NCBI GenBank assembly: GCA_903822595.1
Contig: CAIJPS010000074.1
Span: forward strand, 1-64,000
DNA from: an uncultured Chlorobiaceae bacterium
Lineage (GTDB): Bacteria; Bacteroidota; Chlorobiia; Chlorobiales; Chlorobiaceae
DNA length: 64,000 nucleotides
Direction of reading: 5' to 3'
The position numbers and the translations under genes were made by a program. Under the pieces are notes generated by a model, which did not search any database, was not told where the DNA came from, and saw nothing but the letters and a program-made list of their open reading frames with translations. Within the stretch, counting starts at the first letter, position 1; each line of letters begins with the position of its first letter. Of the stretch, positions 1 through 9,407 are shown in pieces.

Positions 1-380
1 GAAGCGCGTCTTCTTCCGCCTCCACCAAAAGCCTCTTCAAAACCGAAGGGAGAGCCCCCTCCCCTGTTCCTGCCGCTGAACATGTCGTTGAAGGCGCTGA
101 AAATATCGTTTAAATCGGCGCCACCGCCCGGCTGTCCGCCACCGGACGCGGCCGAAGAACCTACGCCGGCATGGCCAAACTGGTCGTAACGGCGCCGTTT
201 GTCGTCGTTACTGAGCACTTCATAAGCTTCGTTCACCTCCTTGAAATGATCCTCAGCATCCTTGTTGTCGGGATTCTTGTCGGGGTGAAACTGCAATGCG
301 AGCTTGCGGTATGCCTTTTTTATCTCGTCCTTGGTAGCCGTCCGGCCCACACCAAGCACCTCGTAATATTATCTCTTCAT
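1..380 (-). CDS. dnaJ: Chaperone DnaJ, N-terminal part, with an in-frame stop at codon 4
   Basis: Hsp40 co-chaperone that stimulates DnaK ATPase. Read on the minus strand from the ATG at 380, the codons are M-K-R-stop-Y-Y-E-V-L-G-V, then a J domain with HPD ([10 protein letters not shown]) and the start of the Gly/Phe-rich linker; the gene leaves the window at base 1. Codon 4, aspartate in the usual MKRDYYEVLGV, is TAA (369-371). The next possible start in frame is GTG at 359, which would remove the first residues of helix I. No clear Shine-Dalgarno precedes 380. It lies 51 bases after grpE, the normal hrcA-grpE-dnaJ order. The identity is secure. Whether the stop is real, an error, or bypassed by the GTG start is open. 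Confidence 0.85.
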
Positions 381-431
381 AATAAGACCAGCAAATTAAC
401 TTGAATGTCGTTCATTGTAAAAAAAGTACCC

Positions 432-1055
432 CTATCGGGCAACGATGACCTTCGCATGACGGATCACCTTCTCTCCCAGGAGATAGCCGGTCTGGTACTC
501 TTCGATAATCATCTCCGGCTCCGATTCAGGATGATCAACCTGGGAGATGGCTTCATGGAAGTTCACATCAAGCTTCATCCCCTTCGATTCTATTGCCTTG
601 ACCCCCTTTTCAGCAAGCCACTTTTCCAGATTTTTCTTGACCATCTCCACTCCCTCAATATAGGGACGCGCTTCACCGGCCCTCTCAGCATCCACGGGAG
701 CGTGTGCAAGGAGGCGTTTGACATCATCAATAACCGGAAGCAGCTCCCTGATCACATGCTCAAGAGCTCTCGAAGAGGCCATCATTGACTCTCGCTCCTT
801 CTGCTTGCGGAAATTCTCAAAATCTGCCGCCTTGCGCAACAGTTCGTCACGATACTTGCCAGACTGCTCCTTCTGCTGGTTCAGCTCACTCTCGAGCTCG
901 GCTATTCTGGCTGCAGAAGAATCGATCGGCGGTTCTGATTGTCCCACTGACCAGTCCGCTGTGCTGAATAAAGCGTCCTGAAGCTCACCTGTTTGCGGGA
1001 TATCCCCCAAATACTCTTTATTGCTCTCTTGTTCGTCCATTGCTTTCTTTGTCAT
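432..1055 (-). CDS. grpE: Nucleotide exchange factor GrpE
   Basis: GrpE releases ADP from DnaK and acts in the cytoplasmic Hsp70 cycle. The 207-residue protein has an acidic variable N-terminus, a long coiled-coil helix (about 50-95, rich in E, K, Q and R) and the C-terminal beta domain with the family motif [13 protein letters not shown] near 165-178. Its length is normal for the family. It follows hrcA after 18 bases and precedes dnaJ, so the three genes form a heat-shock operon read on the minus strand. Confidence 0.96.
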   Translation of the reverse strand: MTKKAMDEQESNKEYLGDIPQTGELQDALFSTADWSVGQSEPPIDSSAARIAELESELNQQKEQSGKYRDELLRKAADFENFRKQKERESMMASSRALEHVIRELLPVIDDVKRLLAHAPVDAERAGEARPYIEGVEMVKKNLEKWLAEKGVKAIESKGMKLDVNFHEAISQVDHPESEPEMIIEEYQTGYLLGEKVIRHAKVIVAR

Positions 1056-1073
1056 AAATTACGTTACTTTTTT

Positions 1074-2126
1074 TTAATTAACTCCCGACAGCGTTGCAGA
1101 GAGACTGTCGGCCATATAATTGAGCACACGGACTGCATGTTCATAATCCATTCTTTTCGGTCCGAGAATCCCCAGTTTTCCAACCATATTTCCCACATAG
1201 TAGGGTGCTGAAACAATGGTCAGCTCTTCGGCATGACGTTCGCAGTTCTCCTTGCCGATACTGATGGTAATATCCATGCGCGACGGCCCGCTGTTTTCAA
1301 CAAGCTTGGCCATGCTGAACTTGTCTTCGATCATGGTGATAAGCTCCCGAACCTTGTCAGGCTGCTTGAATTCTGGCTGATCAACAATATATTCGGTACC
1401 GGAAATATAGAGCCGTTCAAAAATGGGCGACTCATCAAAAAGGGTACCGGCAGAGCGTACAATAAGATTTTTCAGACCACTGTCGCAACTGCAATCCGAA
1501 AGACGCCGGGTAATCGAGCGGCGGATTTCGGCAAGCGTAAGACCCGACAAACGCTGGTTGAGCATATCGACCACGCCGTCAACCGTCTGGCGGGAAACCT
1601 CAAGATCAAGTTCCATAACAATGGTCTTGACGAACAACGACTGGATGGAAAGAATCACCATCATCCTCGTCGAACTCAGCAGCACCATGTCGAGTTTCTC
1701 AAAAATTGCATTTGAGAGCGTCGGTGATAACACAACACTCAATTGCCTTGAAATTGTTCCAAGAACCTTCACTGCCGAGAGAAGAACATCGGAAGAGGTT
1801 CCTTTTCGATCGATGCTTATGACACCAACATGCTCCTCAATCCTCTTTTTTTCTTGCTCGTCAAGCGACTGAAAGGTCATGATAAGATCAACATAGTAGC
1901 GATACCCCTTGTCGGTCGGAATTCTTCCCGCAGAGGTATGCGGCTGGCTGATATAGCCTTCACTCTCAAGTTCAGCCATGACATTGCGTATCGTAGCGTC
2001 TGAAAGGCCAAGATTGTAATTTTTGGCTATATACCTTGAGCCCACCGGAGCAGCAGTCACCACATAGGCCTGGATAATAATACCAAGAACCTGTCGCTCT
2101 CTGATATTGAGATCACGAAAATCCAT
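1074..2126 (-). CDS. hrcA: Heat-inducible transcription repressor HrcA
   Basis: Repressor of class I heat-shock genes that binds CIRCE operators and is kept active by GroEL. The N-terminal winged helix contains the typical stretch [20 protein letters not shown] (about 33-52), followed by the GAF-like middle and dimerisation domains. The ATG at 2126 is preferred to the TTG one codon upstream. The protein is about 350 residues, as expected. It heads the hrcA-grpE-dnaJ operon. No CIRCE inverted repeat is visible in the 160 bases upstream, so autoregulation through that operator is not supported here. Confidence 0.96.
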   Translation of the reverse strand: MDFRDLNIRERQVLGIIIQAYVVTAAPVGSRYIAKNYNLGLSDATIRNVMAELESEGYISQPHTSAGRIPTDKGYRYYVDLIMTFQSLDEQEKKRIEEHVGVISIDRKGTSSDVLLSAVKVLGTISRQLSVVLSPTLSNAIFEKLDMVLLSSTRMMVILSIQSLFVKTIVMELDLEVSRQTVDGVVDMLNQRLSGLTLAEIRRSITRRLSDCSCDSGLKNLIVRSAGTLFDESPIFERLYISGTEYIVDQPEFKQPDKVRELITMIEDKFSMAKLVENSGPSRMDITISIGKENCERHAEELTIVSAPYYVGNMVGKLGILGPKRMDYEHAVRVLNYMADSLSATLSGVN

Positions 2127-2289
2127 CAACGTACACCCATAGCAATTGCAATTTAACGGTAAGAAACAAACAGGTGAATTTAAAAAAACTAATCGACTCT
2201 ACACCTTTTGCATCATCATTATAGAGAATGAGCTGTAATATAGTGCCGCCACTCTCTTTTCACGAAAAAAAGAGCGCACCCACCTTTTT

Positions 2290-3180
2290 TCAGCCTAAAG
2301 TACCGGAAATAATCCGGTCATGGCAGGAATAATCTTTTGCAACCCTGATTCCGCAAAAACCATTTGTTGCCATGAGTTCCGACACTGCCGCGGCACCGTC
2401 TGCATGAAGTTCAAAACAGAGCCTTCCTCCCGGAACGAGGAGCTTTGCTGCCTGTGCGGCAATTGCGTGGTAACACTCCAGCCCGTCAGGTGTGGTTAGC
2501 GCAATTTTCGGCTCGTACTGCTTCACCTCCTGCTGAAGAGTCTCCCATTCAAGCTCAGGAATATAGGGCGGATTGGAAACAATCAGATCATAGGCCGACT
2601 CAGGCAGCCTTGCCGCAAAGAGTTCATCGAACATATCTGCCAAAACAAATGCGACCTGCGATTCCACACCGAGCGTTGCAGCGTTTATGCCAGCAACCTC
2701 AAGGGCTCCGGAAGAGCAATCAACAGCGCTCACCCTCAGTTCAGGGCAGAGCTTCGCCAACGTAATGGCGATGCAACCGCTTCCCGTACCAATGTCAAGA
2801 ATCTTCGCTTCACGAGAGCCCCCGCAACCGGTCATACCGAGTAATTCAAGCACATGCTCGACAAGCAGTTCGGTTTCCGGACGGGGAATAAGCACCCGCT
2901 CATCAACAAAAAAGTGCAGGCCGTAAAAGTACTGCTCTCCGGTTATGTACTGCACCGGGCGCCCTTCGATCCGCTGACGGCAAAGTGCCCTGAAACGGTC
3001 AAGCTCATCGCGGTAAACCGGCCTGTTGTGCTGCAGATAGAGTTCCAGACGACTCTTGGCGAGCACATGCCCCAGAAGCAGCTCCGCACTTATGCGAGCC
3101 TCATCGACCTTTTTTGCCACAAAATAATCAGTGGTTGTTTTGAGCAATTCAACAACCTCCCACTCTTTAACCTCTTCCAT
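2290..3180 (-). CDS. prmC: Peptide chain release factor N5-glutamine methyltransferase
   Basis: PrmC/HemK methylates the glutamine of the GGQ motif in release factors 1 and 2, using S-adenosylmethionine. A helical N-terminal domain is followed by a Rossmann methyltransferase with the SAM-binding motif DIGTGSGCIAI (about 148-158) and the signature NPPYI, which holds the substrate glutamine. The protein is 296 residues from the ATG at 3180, normal length. It lies upstream of hrcA on the same strand with a 160-base gap, so it could be cotranscribed or separate. Confidence 0.95.
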   Translation of the reverse strand: MEEVKEWEVVELLKTTTDYFVAKKVDEARISAELLLGHVLAKSRLELYLQHNRPVYRDELDRFRALCRQRIEGRPVQYITGEQYFYGLHFFVDERVLIPRPETELLVEHVLELLGMTGCGGSREAKILDIGTGSGCIAITLAKLCPELRVSAVDCSSGALEVAGINAATLGVESQVAFVLADMFDELFAARLPESAYDLIVSNPPYIPELEWETLQQEVKQYEPKIALTTPDGLECYHAIAAQAAKLLVPGGRLCFELHADGAAAVSELMATNGFCGIRVAKDYSCHDRIISGTLG

Positions 3181-3379
3181 CACAAACCTTCAAGCCAAAC
3201 GTTCACGCCACTCCCTCCAGGGGAACAGCAAAAGTCATTAAGGTACACCATCGCGATCGCTCTTTAAAAAAAATCTTATCACCAGGCCATTACAAAGAGT
3301 ACATTATAGTTCACCATTGATTAACCGATACCCTGCACAACAAAAAATAAAGATAGCCCATTAACCAGGCAATGACACC

Positions 3380-4117
3380 ATGAATAAAGTTCTTCTTGCA
3401 CTGCTTCTGCTGCTGTTTACCGCTCAAAGCGCACCCGCATCAGCCGCTTCAAAATTCACGGGAATCATGGATATGGCACTGACCATGCCCAACGGTTCCG
3501 CCAAAGTCACCTACTCGTTTGGAGCAACGGCTCAACGCATGGATATGGTCATGCAGATGGACAAAATACCTGAGCCGCTCAAAACGACGGTCATCACCAA
3601 AGCATCCCGGCCCGATCAGGCCTGCATCATCAACCATCGCGCAAAAAGCTACAGCCTGGTCAACCTGAAAACTGCGGCCGAAAACGCCATGCTGCTCGAT
3701 TTCGACAGCAACTACACCCTCGCAAAGCTCGGAGGGCAAACCATAAAAGGGTACCGTTGCCAACACATCATGCTCACCAGCACCACCGAAAAACTTGAGC
3801 TCTGGGTGACCGGCGACCTTGGTAATTTCTCGACCTTCAGAATCCTTCAGTCACAAAACCCAAGGCTCTCAAACACACAACTGGCCAAAAAGCTCAGCAC
3901 GGAAGGCGTTGAGGGATTCCCCGTCAAGATCGTGCAATATAACGATAGTGGAAAATACACTATGGAACTTGTGCAACTCTGGCCAAAAACGGTTCCTGCC
4001 TCCCAATTCACAGTACCCGCAGGATACCAGCCTGTGGCCGACAACCAGAAACCGCTCGGAGCACAGGAGAAAGCGCACCTGAAAAACCTTATGGAAAAGA
4101 TGAAAAAATTTGATTAG
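3380..4117 (+). CDS. Exported DUF4412 domain protein
   Basis: 245 residues with a clear Sec signal peptide (KVLLALLLLLF core, probable cleavage after ASAA near residue 23). The mature part is a beta-rich lipoprotein-carrier-like fold of the DUF4412 kind: repeated MDM segments, a conserved YRCQHIML strand and a C-terminal PAGYQPV. There is no lipobox cysteine. Its function is unknown; related folds bind lipids or sit in the periplasm. It is a single gene between prmC and proS, transcribed divergently from prmC. Confidence 0.75.
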   Translation: MNKVLLALLLLLFTAQSAPASAASKFTGIMDMALTMPNGSAKVTYSFGATAQRMDMVMQMDKIPEPLKTTVITKASRPDQACIINHRAKSYSLVNLKTAAENAMLLDFDSNYTLAKLGGQTIKGYRCQHIMLTSTTEKLELWVTGDLGNFSTFRILQSQNPRLSNTQLAKKLSTEGVEGFPVKIVQYNDSGKYTMELVQLWPKTVPASQFTVPAGYQPVADNQKPLGAQEKAHLKNLMEKMKKFD

Positions 4118-4174
4118 CAGGTTGTATATTTTTCCACAGTATTCTTCTTCAGTAACAAACAGTTAAACAAAAAC

Positions 4175-5620
4175 GTGGCAGATAAGATCACTTCAAGAAG
4201 CGAGGACTATTCCCAGTGGTATATTGACCTTGTACGCTCAGCAAAACTGGCCGATTATGCCGATGTCAGGGGATGTATGGTCATACGCCCGAACGGCTAT
4301 GCAATATGGGAAAAAATGCAGGCCGCCCTCGACCGCATGTTCAAGGAGACCGGCCATGTCAACGCCTACTTCCCGCTTTTTATCCCTGAAAGCTTCATCG
4401 CAAAAGAGGCCGAGCATATCGAAGGGTTTGCCCCTGAATGCGCCGTCGTCACCCACGGTGGAGGCGAAGAGCTCGCCGAAAAGCTCTATATCCGCCCGAC
4501 ATCGGAGACCATCATCTGGTCTTCCTATAAAAAGTGGATTCAGTCCTACCGCGACCTGCCAATTCTCATCAATCAATGGGCCAACGTGGTACGCTGGGAG
4601 ATGAGAACCCGCCTTTTTTTGAGAACCACCGAATTTCTCTGGCAGGAGGGCCATACCGCCCATGCCAACCCCGAAGAGTCGCAGGAAGAGGTGCTGCGCA
4701 TGATCAACGTCTACAAGACTTTTGCCGAAGAGTATATGGCAATGCCGGTTATCATGGGCAAGAAAACCGACAACGAAAAATTTGCCGGTGCGGTCGATAC
4801 CTGGTGCATTGAAGCGATGATGCAGGACAGCAAGGCGCTTCAGGCCGGAACCTCCCACAACCTCGGCCAGAATTTTGCCAAAGCCTTCGACTGCCAGTTT
4901 CAGACAAAAGAGGGAATACTCGACTATGTCTGGGCAACAAGTTGGGGTGTCTCGACAAGGCTGATCGGCGCACTGATCATGGCCCACTCGGATGACCGCG
5001 GCCTGGTGCTGCCGCCGAAACTTGCGACACGCCAGGTGGTCATCATCCCCATTCTTAGGGGCGACAAGGCAGCCGTCATCGAAAAGGCCAATGCCATTGC
5101 CCACGAACTCAACAAAAGCGGCATAGCGACCTTTGTCGACAGCAGCGAACAGAACTCCCCCGGATGGAAATTTGCCGAATATGAGCTACAGGGCATCCCC
5201 ATCCGTATTGAACTCGGGCCACGCGATATCCAGAACAATATCTGCATTGCCGCTCGACGCGACACGCTCGAAAAAACCGAACTGCCGCTCGACGAAACCC
5301 TGCCGGATCGCATCAGCGAAATTTTGAACACCATCCAGCAGAGCATGTTCGACAAAGCACTCCAGTTCCGCACCGAGCACACCTTTGAAGTGCAGAGTTA
5401 TGAAGAGTTCAAGGTGGCTGTTGAAAAGGGATTTGTGATCGCCCACTGGGACGGAACGGCAGAAACTGAAGCAAAAATCAAGGCGGAAACCAAAGCCACT
5501 ATCAGGGTGCTCCCCGAAGAGGCTGACTATATTGCACAATACCGTATCGATGAACCCGGCACCTGTGTCTACTCAGGTAAACCAGCAGCACGCAAAGTAG
5601 TATTCGCAAAAGCATACTGA
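4175..5620 (+). CDS. proS: Prolyl-tRNA synthetase, archaeal/eukaryotic-type short form
   Basis: Charges tRNA-Pro with proline. The 481-residue protein starts at GTG (4175) and has class II motifs: motif 2 around [20 protein letters not shown] and motif 3 with the glycine-arginine segment [13 protein letters not shown]. It then has an anticodon-binding domain (about 285-390) and the C-terminal extension typical of this type, without the bacterial INS editing insertion. The length fits the ProS type 3 family, which is found in several bacterial groups as well as archaea and eukaryotes. Confidence 0.97.
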   Translation: MADKITSRSEDYSQWYIDLVRSAKLADYADVRGCMVIRPNGYAIWEKMQAALDRMFKETGHVNAYFPLFIPESFIAKEAEHIEGFAPECAVVTHGGGEELAEKLYIRPTSETIIWSSYKKWIQSYRDLPILINQWANVVRWEMRTRLFLRTTEFLWQEGHTAHANPEESQEEVLRMINVYKTFAEEYMAMPVIMGKKTDNEKFAGAVDTWCIEAMMQDSKALQAGTSHNLGQNFAKAFDCQFQTKEGILDYVWATSWGVSTRLIGALIMAHSDDRGLVLPPKLATRQVVIIPILRGDKAAVIEKANAIAHELNKSGIATFVDSSEQNSPGWKFAEYELQGIPIRIELGPRDIQNNICIAARRDTLEKTELPLDETLPDRISEILNTIQQSMFDKALQFRTEHTFEVQSYEEFKVAVEKGFVIAHWDGTAETEAKIKAETKATIRVLPEEADYIAQYRIDEPGTCVYSGKPAARKVVFAKAY

Positions 5621-5626
5621 GCAATG

Positions 5627-5664
5627 CGGTTCCCCTGCCCTGTTAAAAAAAGGCTGGGGAACCG
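5627..5664 (+). terminator. Hairpin after proS
   Basis: An inverted repeat begins 7 bases after the proS stop: CGGTTCCCCTGCC pairs with GGCTGGGGAACCG with one mismatch, giving a 13-pair stem around an A-rich loop. There is no U-tract after it, so it may be an imperfect terminator or an RNA 3'-end stabiliser. Confidence 0.55.
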
Positions 5665-5723
5665 ATTACTTTCAAGCTGTCAATAAACAACGAAAAAGCC
5701 GCCTCTGTCATCAAACATTCATT

Positions 5724-5755
5724 CACTCAATCACTCAATCACTCAATCACTCAGC
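5724..5755. repeat. Tandem 8-base repeat
   Basis: Three exact copies and one degenerate copy of CACTCAAT lie between proS and the peroxiredoxin gene. This is a simple-sequence repeat in a non-coding gap; no function is visible. Confidence 0.85.
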
Positions 5756-5821
5756 CAATCGTTCAGTCAATGACTTTGAGCTTCAGAGAGATTGCATTGT
5801 TGCGGCAAAATCAAACAGCGA

Positions 5822-6412
5822 TCAGGTCTCCTCGAAAAATTCTACCAAACCCTCTTGCGTCGGGGCCATCGTTTTATCACCCTTGTTCCAGTTGGCCGGG
5901 CAGACCTCACCAAACTCTTCGGTAAACTGAAGCGCATCAACCAGCCTGAGTACCTCATCAATGTTACGACCAAGAGCAAGATGGTTGACCACCTGATGCT
6001 GCACAACACCCTCCTTGTCGATCAGGAAGAGGCCTCTCAGCGCAATGCCCGCGCCCTCAAGCAGCACATCATAATCGGCTGAAACCGTTTTGTTGAGATC
6101 CGAAAGCAGCGTATAGGTAACGCCCTTTATACCACCTTGGGCTCTCGGGGTGTTAAGCCAAGCAAAATGGGAAAACTTGGAATCCACCGAACAGCCGATC
6201 AGCTCAACGTTCCTGTCACGGAACTCCTGAAGCTTCTCCTGAAAGGCGTGCAGCTCTGTAGGACAGACAAAAGTGAAATCAAGCGGATAAAAAAAGAGCA
6301 CCACATACTTGCCCTTGTAATCAGAAAGCTTTATTGAATCAGCAAACTGCGAGCCATTAACAACGGCTGCGACATCAAAATCAGGCGCCTTGCGGCCGAC
6401 GAGCACACTCAT
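5822..6412 (-). CDS. Typical 2-Cys peroxiredoxin (AhpC/TSA family)
   Basis: Reduces hydrogen peroxide and organic hydroperoxides in the cytoplasm. The 196-residue protein has the peroxidatic cysteine at about residue 50 in DFTFVCPTEL and the resolving cysteine at about 171 in EVCPANW, so it is a typical dimeric 2-Cys enzyme. The C-terminus ends in EFFEET rather than the eukaryotic YF tail. It stands alone on the minus strand. In anaerobic green sulfur bacteria such enzymes serve oxygen tolerance. Confidence 0.95.
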   Translation of the reverse strand: MSVLVGRKAPDFDVAAVVNGSQFADSIKLSDYKGKYVVLFFYPLDFTFVCPTELHAFQEKLQEFRDRNVELIGCSVDSKFSHFAWLNTPRAQGGIKGVTYTLLSDLNKTVSADYDVLLEGAGIALRGLFLIDKEGVVQHQVVNHLALGRNIDEVLRLVDALQFTEEFGEVCPANWNKGDKTMAPTQEGLVEFFEET

Positions 6413-6662
6413 GATATTTTTCTTTTTGAGTTAACGTTACAAGTAAAAAACAAAAACCGGATTAATTTTATCCATTATAAGGATTTTTCACCTGTCACGC
6501 AAGAAAAAAACATGGAACACATGCCTTCATTAACCGGCTTCCTCCTGCACCCTTCTTTCGAAATAAAAGATAAGAAATAATCATACATCTTTCTTACTTT
6601 GCACAAGAACGAAATCACATAACCCTCCGCTCTGCGGTGCACCGGCAACGAGACCAACCAAC

Positions 6663-7991
6663 ATGATAACTGCAATTACGCTGAACAGTTTCAAAAGCTA
6701 CAGGGACGCACGTCTTCCGTTGGGAGCACTGACTGTTCTTATTGGTGCAAATGCGTCAGGCAAGAGTAACGCTATTGAGGGACTGCGCTTGCTCTCCTGG
6801 CTGGCACAGGGCCAGAAGTTGTCATCAATCCAATACGCTGTTCAGGAATCGGAAAAAGTTGTGCGAGGACGCATCGCTGACTTGGGGTATCTGAAATCAT
6901 CCAGCTTCACTCTTGGCTGTGAAACCGACATGCCAGAATGGAACACCTTGACGATGAAACTACAATCCCGGCAGGACGGACTGCATATCATAGCAGAATC
7001 CATCACGACACCTGGCCAGACAGTGCCCTTGTACGATCTCGATCGGGCATCTGAAGCCGCTGGTTCTGATGCCCGGATTGCCTATAACAATTTTACAAAA
7101 GGTGGCAACAAACCGCACACAACCTGCAACGACCAGCTTGCCATTTTCACACAGCTCGACAGCCCGGCCAGGTTTGATGCCGCTCACAAGAGAGCGCAAC
7201 AGGTCATCCCAGAAACCGTGAAGCGCTATCAAAATTGGCTCGGCAAGATTCTTTTTCTTGATCCGGCCCCAGCCCGCATGAGAGATTACAGCTTCACATC
7301 CGACAGGCAATTGCTTGGAGACGGGACTCATTTGTCAAGTGTGTTGTACGCTCTTTGGGGCGAAGAGCAACAGGCAATGGAGGAGCCCTTCAAAAGCCAC
7401 CGCGCGGCTATCCTCCAGTTTATCCAGAGCCTGCCCGAACAGGATATTGAAACACTTTCATTTTTGAGCGGCCCCCGGGGTGAAGTGATGGTTGAACTGG
7501 TTGAAACCTTTGGTGGTGTACCGAGACACTATGACGCATCGCTACTCTCCGACGGCACCTTACGGGTTCTGGCCATCGCTGCCGCAATGCTTTCGGCTAC
7601 TGAAGGGAGTCTTGTGGTTATCGAAGAAATTGATAACGGCGTTCACCCCAGTCGCGCCAAGCACCTGCTCGACGAGATAGAGTCGATTGCCAAACGTCGC
7701 CAATTACGCGTCTTGCTCTCAACCCACAATCCCGCAATGCTTGATGCCCTGCCCGATTCTGCCATTCCTGACGTCCTCTTTTGCTACCGTGACCCACACA
7801 ATGGTTCAAGTCGCATTGTCCGACTGCAAGACGTTCCTGGCTATCCTGAACTGATTGCCCAGGGCTCTCTCGGCCATTTGATGACGTCGGGTCTGATGGA
7901 GCGTTTCGTCAAATTTCATCCGGGAAGTGAAAAAAGAAAGAGTGACGCATTGGCATGGCTGCACTCCATGCGCTCAGGAGTTGCCGGATGA
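6663..7991 (+). CDS. AAA_21-type ATPase, first gene of a pair with a PIN-like protein
   Basis: 442-residue ATPase of the RecF/OLD/ABC-like class. The N-terminus reads ITLNSFKSYRDA, followed by Walker A GANASGKSN (about 28-36). A signature-like LLSDGTLR (about 292-299), Walker B LVVIEEIDNGVHP and the H-loop LSTHNPAMLD follow. The large insert between Walker A and the signature is typical of AAA_21/AAA_15 proteins, many of which belong to phage-defence or toxin-like pairs. Its stop overlaps the next gene's start by four bases (ATGA), implying translational coupling. The family call is firm. The defence role is inference from architecture and pairing. Confidence 0.85.
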   Translation: MITAITLNSFKSYRDARLPLGALTVLIGANASGKSNAIEGLRLLSWLAQGQKLSSIQYAVQESEKVVRGRIADLGYLKSSSFTLGCETDMPEWNTLTMKLQSRQDGLHIIAESITTPGQTVPLYDLDRASEAAGSDARIAYNNFTKGGNKPHTTCNDQLAIFTQLDSPARFDAAHKRAQQVIPETVKRYQNWLGKILFLDPAPARMRDYSFTSDRQLLGDGTHLSSVLYALWGEEQQAMEEPFKSHRAAILQFIQSLPEQDIETLSFLSGPRGEVMVELVETFGGVPRHYDASLLSDGTLRVLAIAAAMLSATEGSLVVIEEIDNGVHPSRAKHLLDEIESIAKRRQLRVLLSTHNPAMLDALPDSAIPDVLFCYRDPHNGSSRIVRLQDVPGYPELIAQGSLGHLMTSGLMERFVKFHPGSEKRKSDALAWLHSMRSGVAG

Positions 7992-8476
7992 GCGCCATTG
8001 TACTGCTTGATACTTCAGTCTACCTGAATATCCTCGATATCCCCGGAAAAAATCAGGATCGAACAACCATTCTGGACGAATTCAACAACAAAATTAATCA
8101 TAACGACTACTTCCTGCTCCCGATGGCGACAATATGGGAAACGGGAAATCATATTGCCGATTTGGCAAATGGTAAGCTCCGCTACCACTACGGCGAGAAA
8201 CTTGTCAAGGATGTTTCTATGGCTCTCAATGGAGATTCCCCTTATAGGCCCACTCACTTCCCGTCGCGAGAAGAGTTTTTCCTGTGGCTGAACGATTTCC
8301 CTGATTACGTACAACGAAATAAAAGCGACAAAAAAATACGGGAAGGGGTAAGCCTGAGCGACTTTTCAATTATCAAGGAATGGGAGGTTACCCGCAAACG
8401 ACACAACATGAGTCAGGTGCTCATCTGGTCTCTCGATTCTGATTTGGCAGGCTATGACAGCGGGATAAGGCTTTAA
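7988..8476 (+). CDS. PIN-like putative nuclease coupled to the AAA ATPase
   Basis: 162 residues from the ATG at 7988, which overlaps the ATPase stop. It begins IVLLDTSVYLNIL, a PIN-like first strand with an early aspartate. Further acidic residues at spacings compatible with a PIN fold are in MATIWETGNHI, SLSDFSIIKEWE and LDSDLAGY. The sequence is divergent from VapC and the fold is inferred from this pattern only. Coupling with an OLD/RecF-like ATPase suggests an ATP-gated nuclease effector. Confidence 0.6.
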   Translation: MSAIVLLDTSVYLNILDIPGKNQDRTTILDEFNNKINHNDYFLLPMATIWETGNHIADLANGKLRYHYGEKLVKDVSMALNGDSPYRPTHFPSREEFFLWLNDFPDYVQRNKSDKKIREGVSLSDFSIIKEWEVTRKRHNMSQVLIWSLDSDLAGYDSGIRL

Positions 8477-8536
8477 AGCATTTTTTGAGATCTTTCCTGT
8501 TGATAACCGTTTATATGAAATACGAAACAGCAGCAA

Positions 8537-9148
8537 TCACTCCATCGGCTGGCGAATGATGGTTTTCCAGTTTTTAGGGTCGGCTTTGCGGATGTCGCTC
8601 AGGTAAATTTCGTGATGTTTTCCGGCTCGCCGCCAGTTGCTCGCTTCAATAAAGTGGTGAAGCTTTTCAATCGTCGGACCCTCTTCAGAGAATGGCCCGA
8701 TGTGCATGATTTGCACGCACTCCCCTTCCTGCCATGATGCAAACCGCACCTTTGAAATTGCTGCCGGATTTTTTTTCTTTTTCACCTCCGCCAAGGCACT
8801 CTCGATAAGCTCAGCAGTGACAAAGGAAGGCTGCATGATCATTGCCGTCCACTTCCAGTTTGATTTGTCGTCAGATGAGAAGGTCGTCATATCATCGGCC
8901 CACCAGAGTCCTTCGAGGGGCATGACTCCGTAATCAATGGCGAGTTCCCCCTTCTTGAGCATGAACTTCACGGTATAGGAAACAGTAAACAATGCCTCAA
9001 TTGCCTCAGCATAAGAGTGCGAAGTATTTGGATCGCCCTCACCATCCACCATCAGAAAATTCATGGCGGGCACATCAACCTGAACCACCTCTTTGGCTGA
9101 AGCGTGATAGAGATGCTTCAACTCCTTCTTGACATCAACGGTTTCCAT
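8537..9148 (-). CDS. GyrI-like small-molecule-binding domain protein
   Basis: About 203 residues from the ATG at 9148, chosen because GGGGAG lies at proper spacing upstream. The sequence matches the stand-alone GyrI-like/SOUL-type effector-binding family: an N-terminal DVKKELKHLYHASAKEV, then PAMNFLMVDGEGDPNTS, and later a QIMHIGPFSEEGPTIEKLH segment. There is no helix-turn-helix. Such proteins bind hydrophobic small molecules or drugs. The ligand is unknown here. Confidence 0.75.
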   Translation of the reverse strand: METVDVKKELKHLYHASAKEVVQVDVPAMNFLMVDGEGDPNTSHSYAEAIEALFTVSYTVKFMLKKGELAIDYGVMPLEGLWWADDMTTFSSDDKSNWKWTAMIMQPSFVTAELIESALAEVKKKKNPAAISKVRFASWQEGECVQIMHIGPFSEEGPTIEKLHHFIEASNWRRAGKHHEIYLSDIRKADPKNWKTIIRQPME

Positions 9149-9265
9149 ACATACTCCCCAATTCACGATACTCAAAGCAATTTACCCAGCGTGCGCATCA
9201 GCGTAACGCGATAAACCAGCTTGATAAACCTGCAAGAGATCAGCACTTTCAAAAAAAATTCGGCG

Positions 9266-9282
9266 GTCCACCTTCGGTGGAC
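9266..9282 (-). terminator. Rho-independent terminator candidate for the signalling cluster
   Basis: On the minus strand a perfect seven-pair hairpin GTCCACC-GAA-GGTGGAC is followed after a few bases by eight T residues. It is the last hairpin downstream of the FGE-like gene and would end the long minus-strand cluster. Confidence 0.6.
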
Positions 9283-9301
9283 ATTTCTGTTGTCGGTTGC
9301 T

Positions 9302-9360
9302 ACCAGAACATTTTGGCGTGCGGCGGTTCGTCCCTCTCCGCCGCTCACCAAAATGTTGGT
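9302..9360 (-). repeat. Long imperfect inverted repeat downstream of the FGE-like gene
   Basis: Arms 9302-9326 and 9338-9360 are complementary over about 23 positions with a few mismatches (cores AACATTTTGG/CCAAAATGTT and GCGGCGG/CCGCCGC) around an 11-base loop. It starts about 47 bases past the stop codon of a candidate DGR target. It could be a DGR target hairpin, an mRNA stabiliser or part of a terminator. Confidence 0.65.
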
Positions 9361-9407
9361 ACTGCCCTCTCGCTCAAAAAACAAAGCCGGCATGAGCAGC
9401 CAACTGA

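Noticed and set aside
2127-2289. CIRCE operator upstream of hrcA
   Set aside because: No TTAGCACTC-N9-GAGTGCTAA-like inverted repeat is present; the partial matches are too weak to report.
5724-5755. Short CRISPR-like array
   Set aside because: Units of 8 bases are directly joined with no spacers; simple tandem repeat.
9172-9393. 73-residue minus-strand open frame after the FGE-like gene
   Set aside because: It coincides with the inverted repeat and terminator; no protein family features and no ribosome-binding site.
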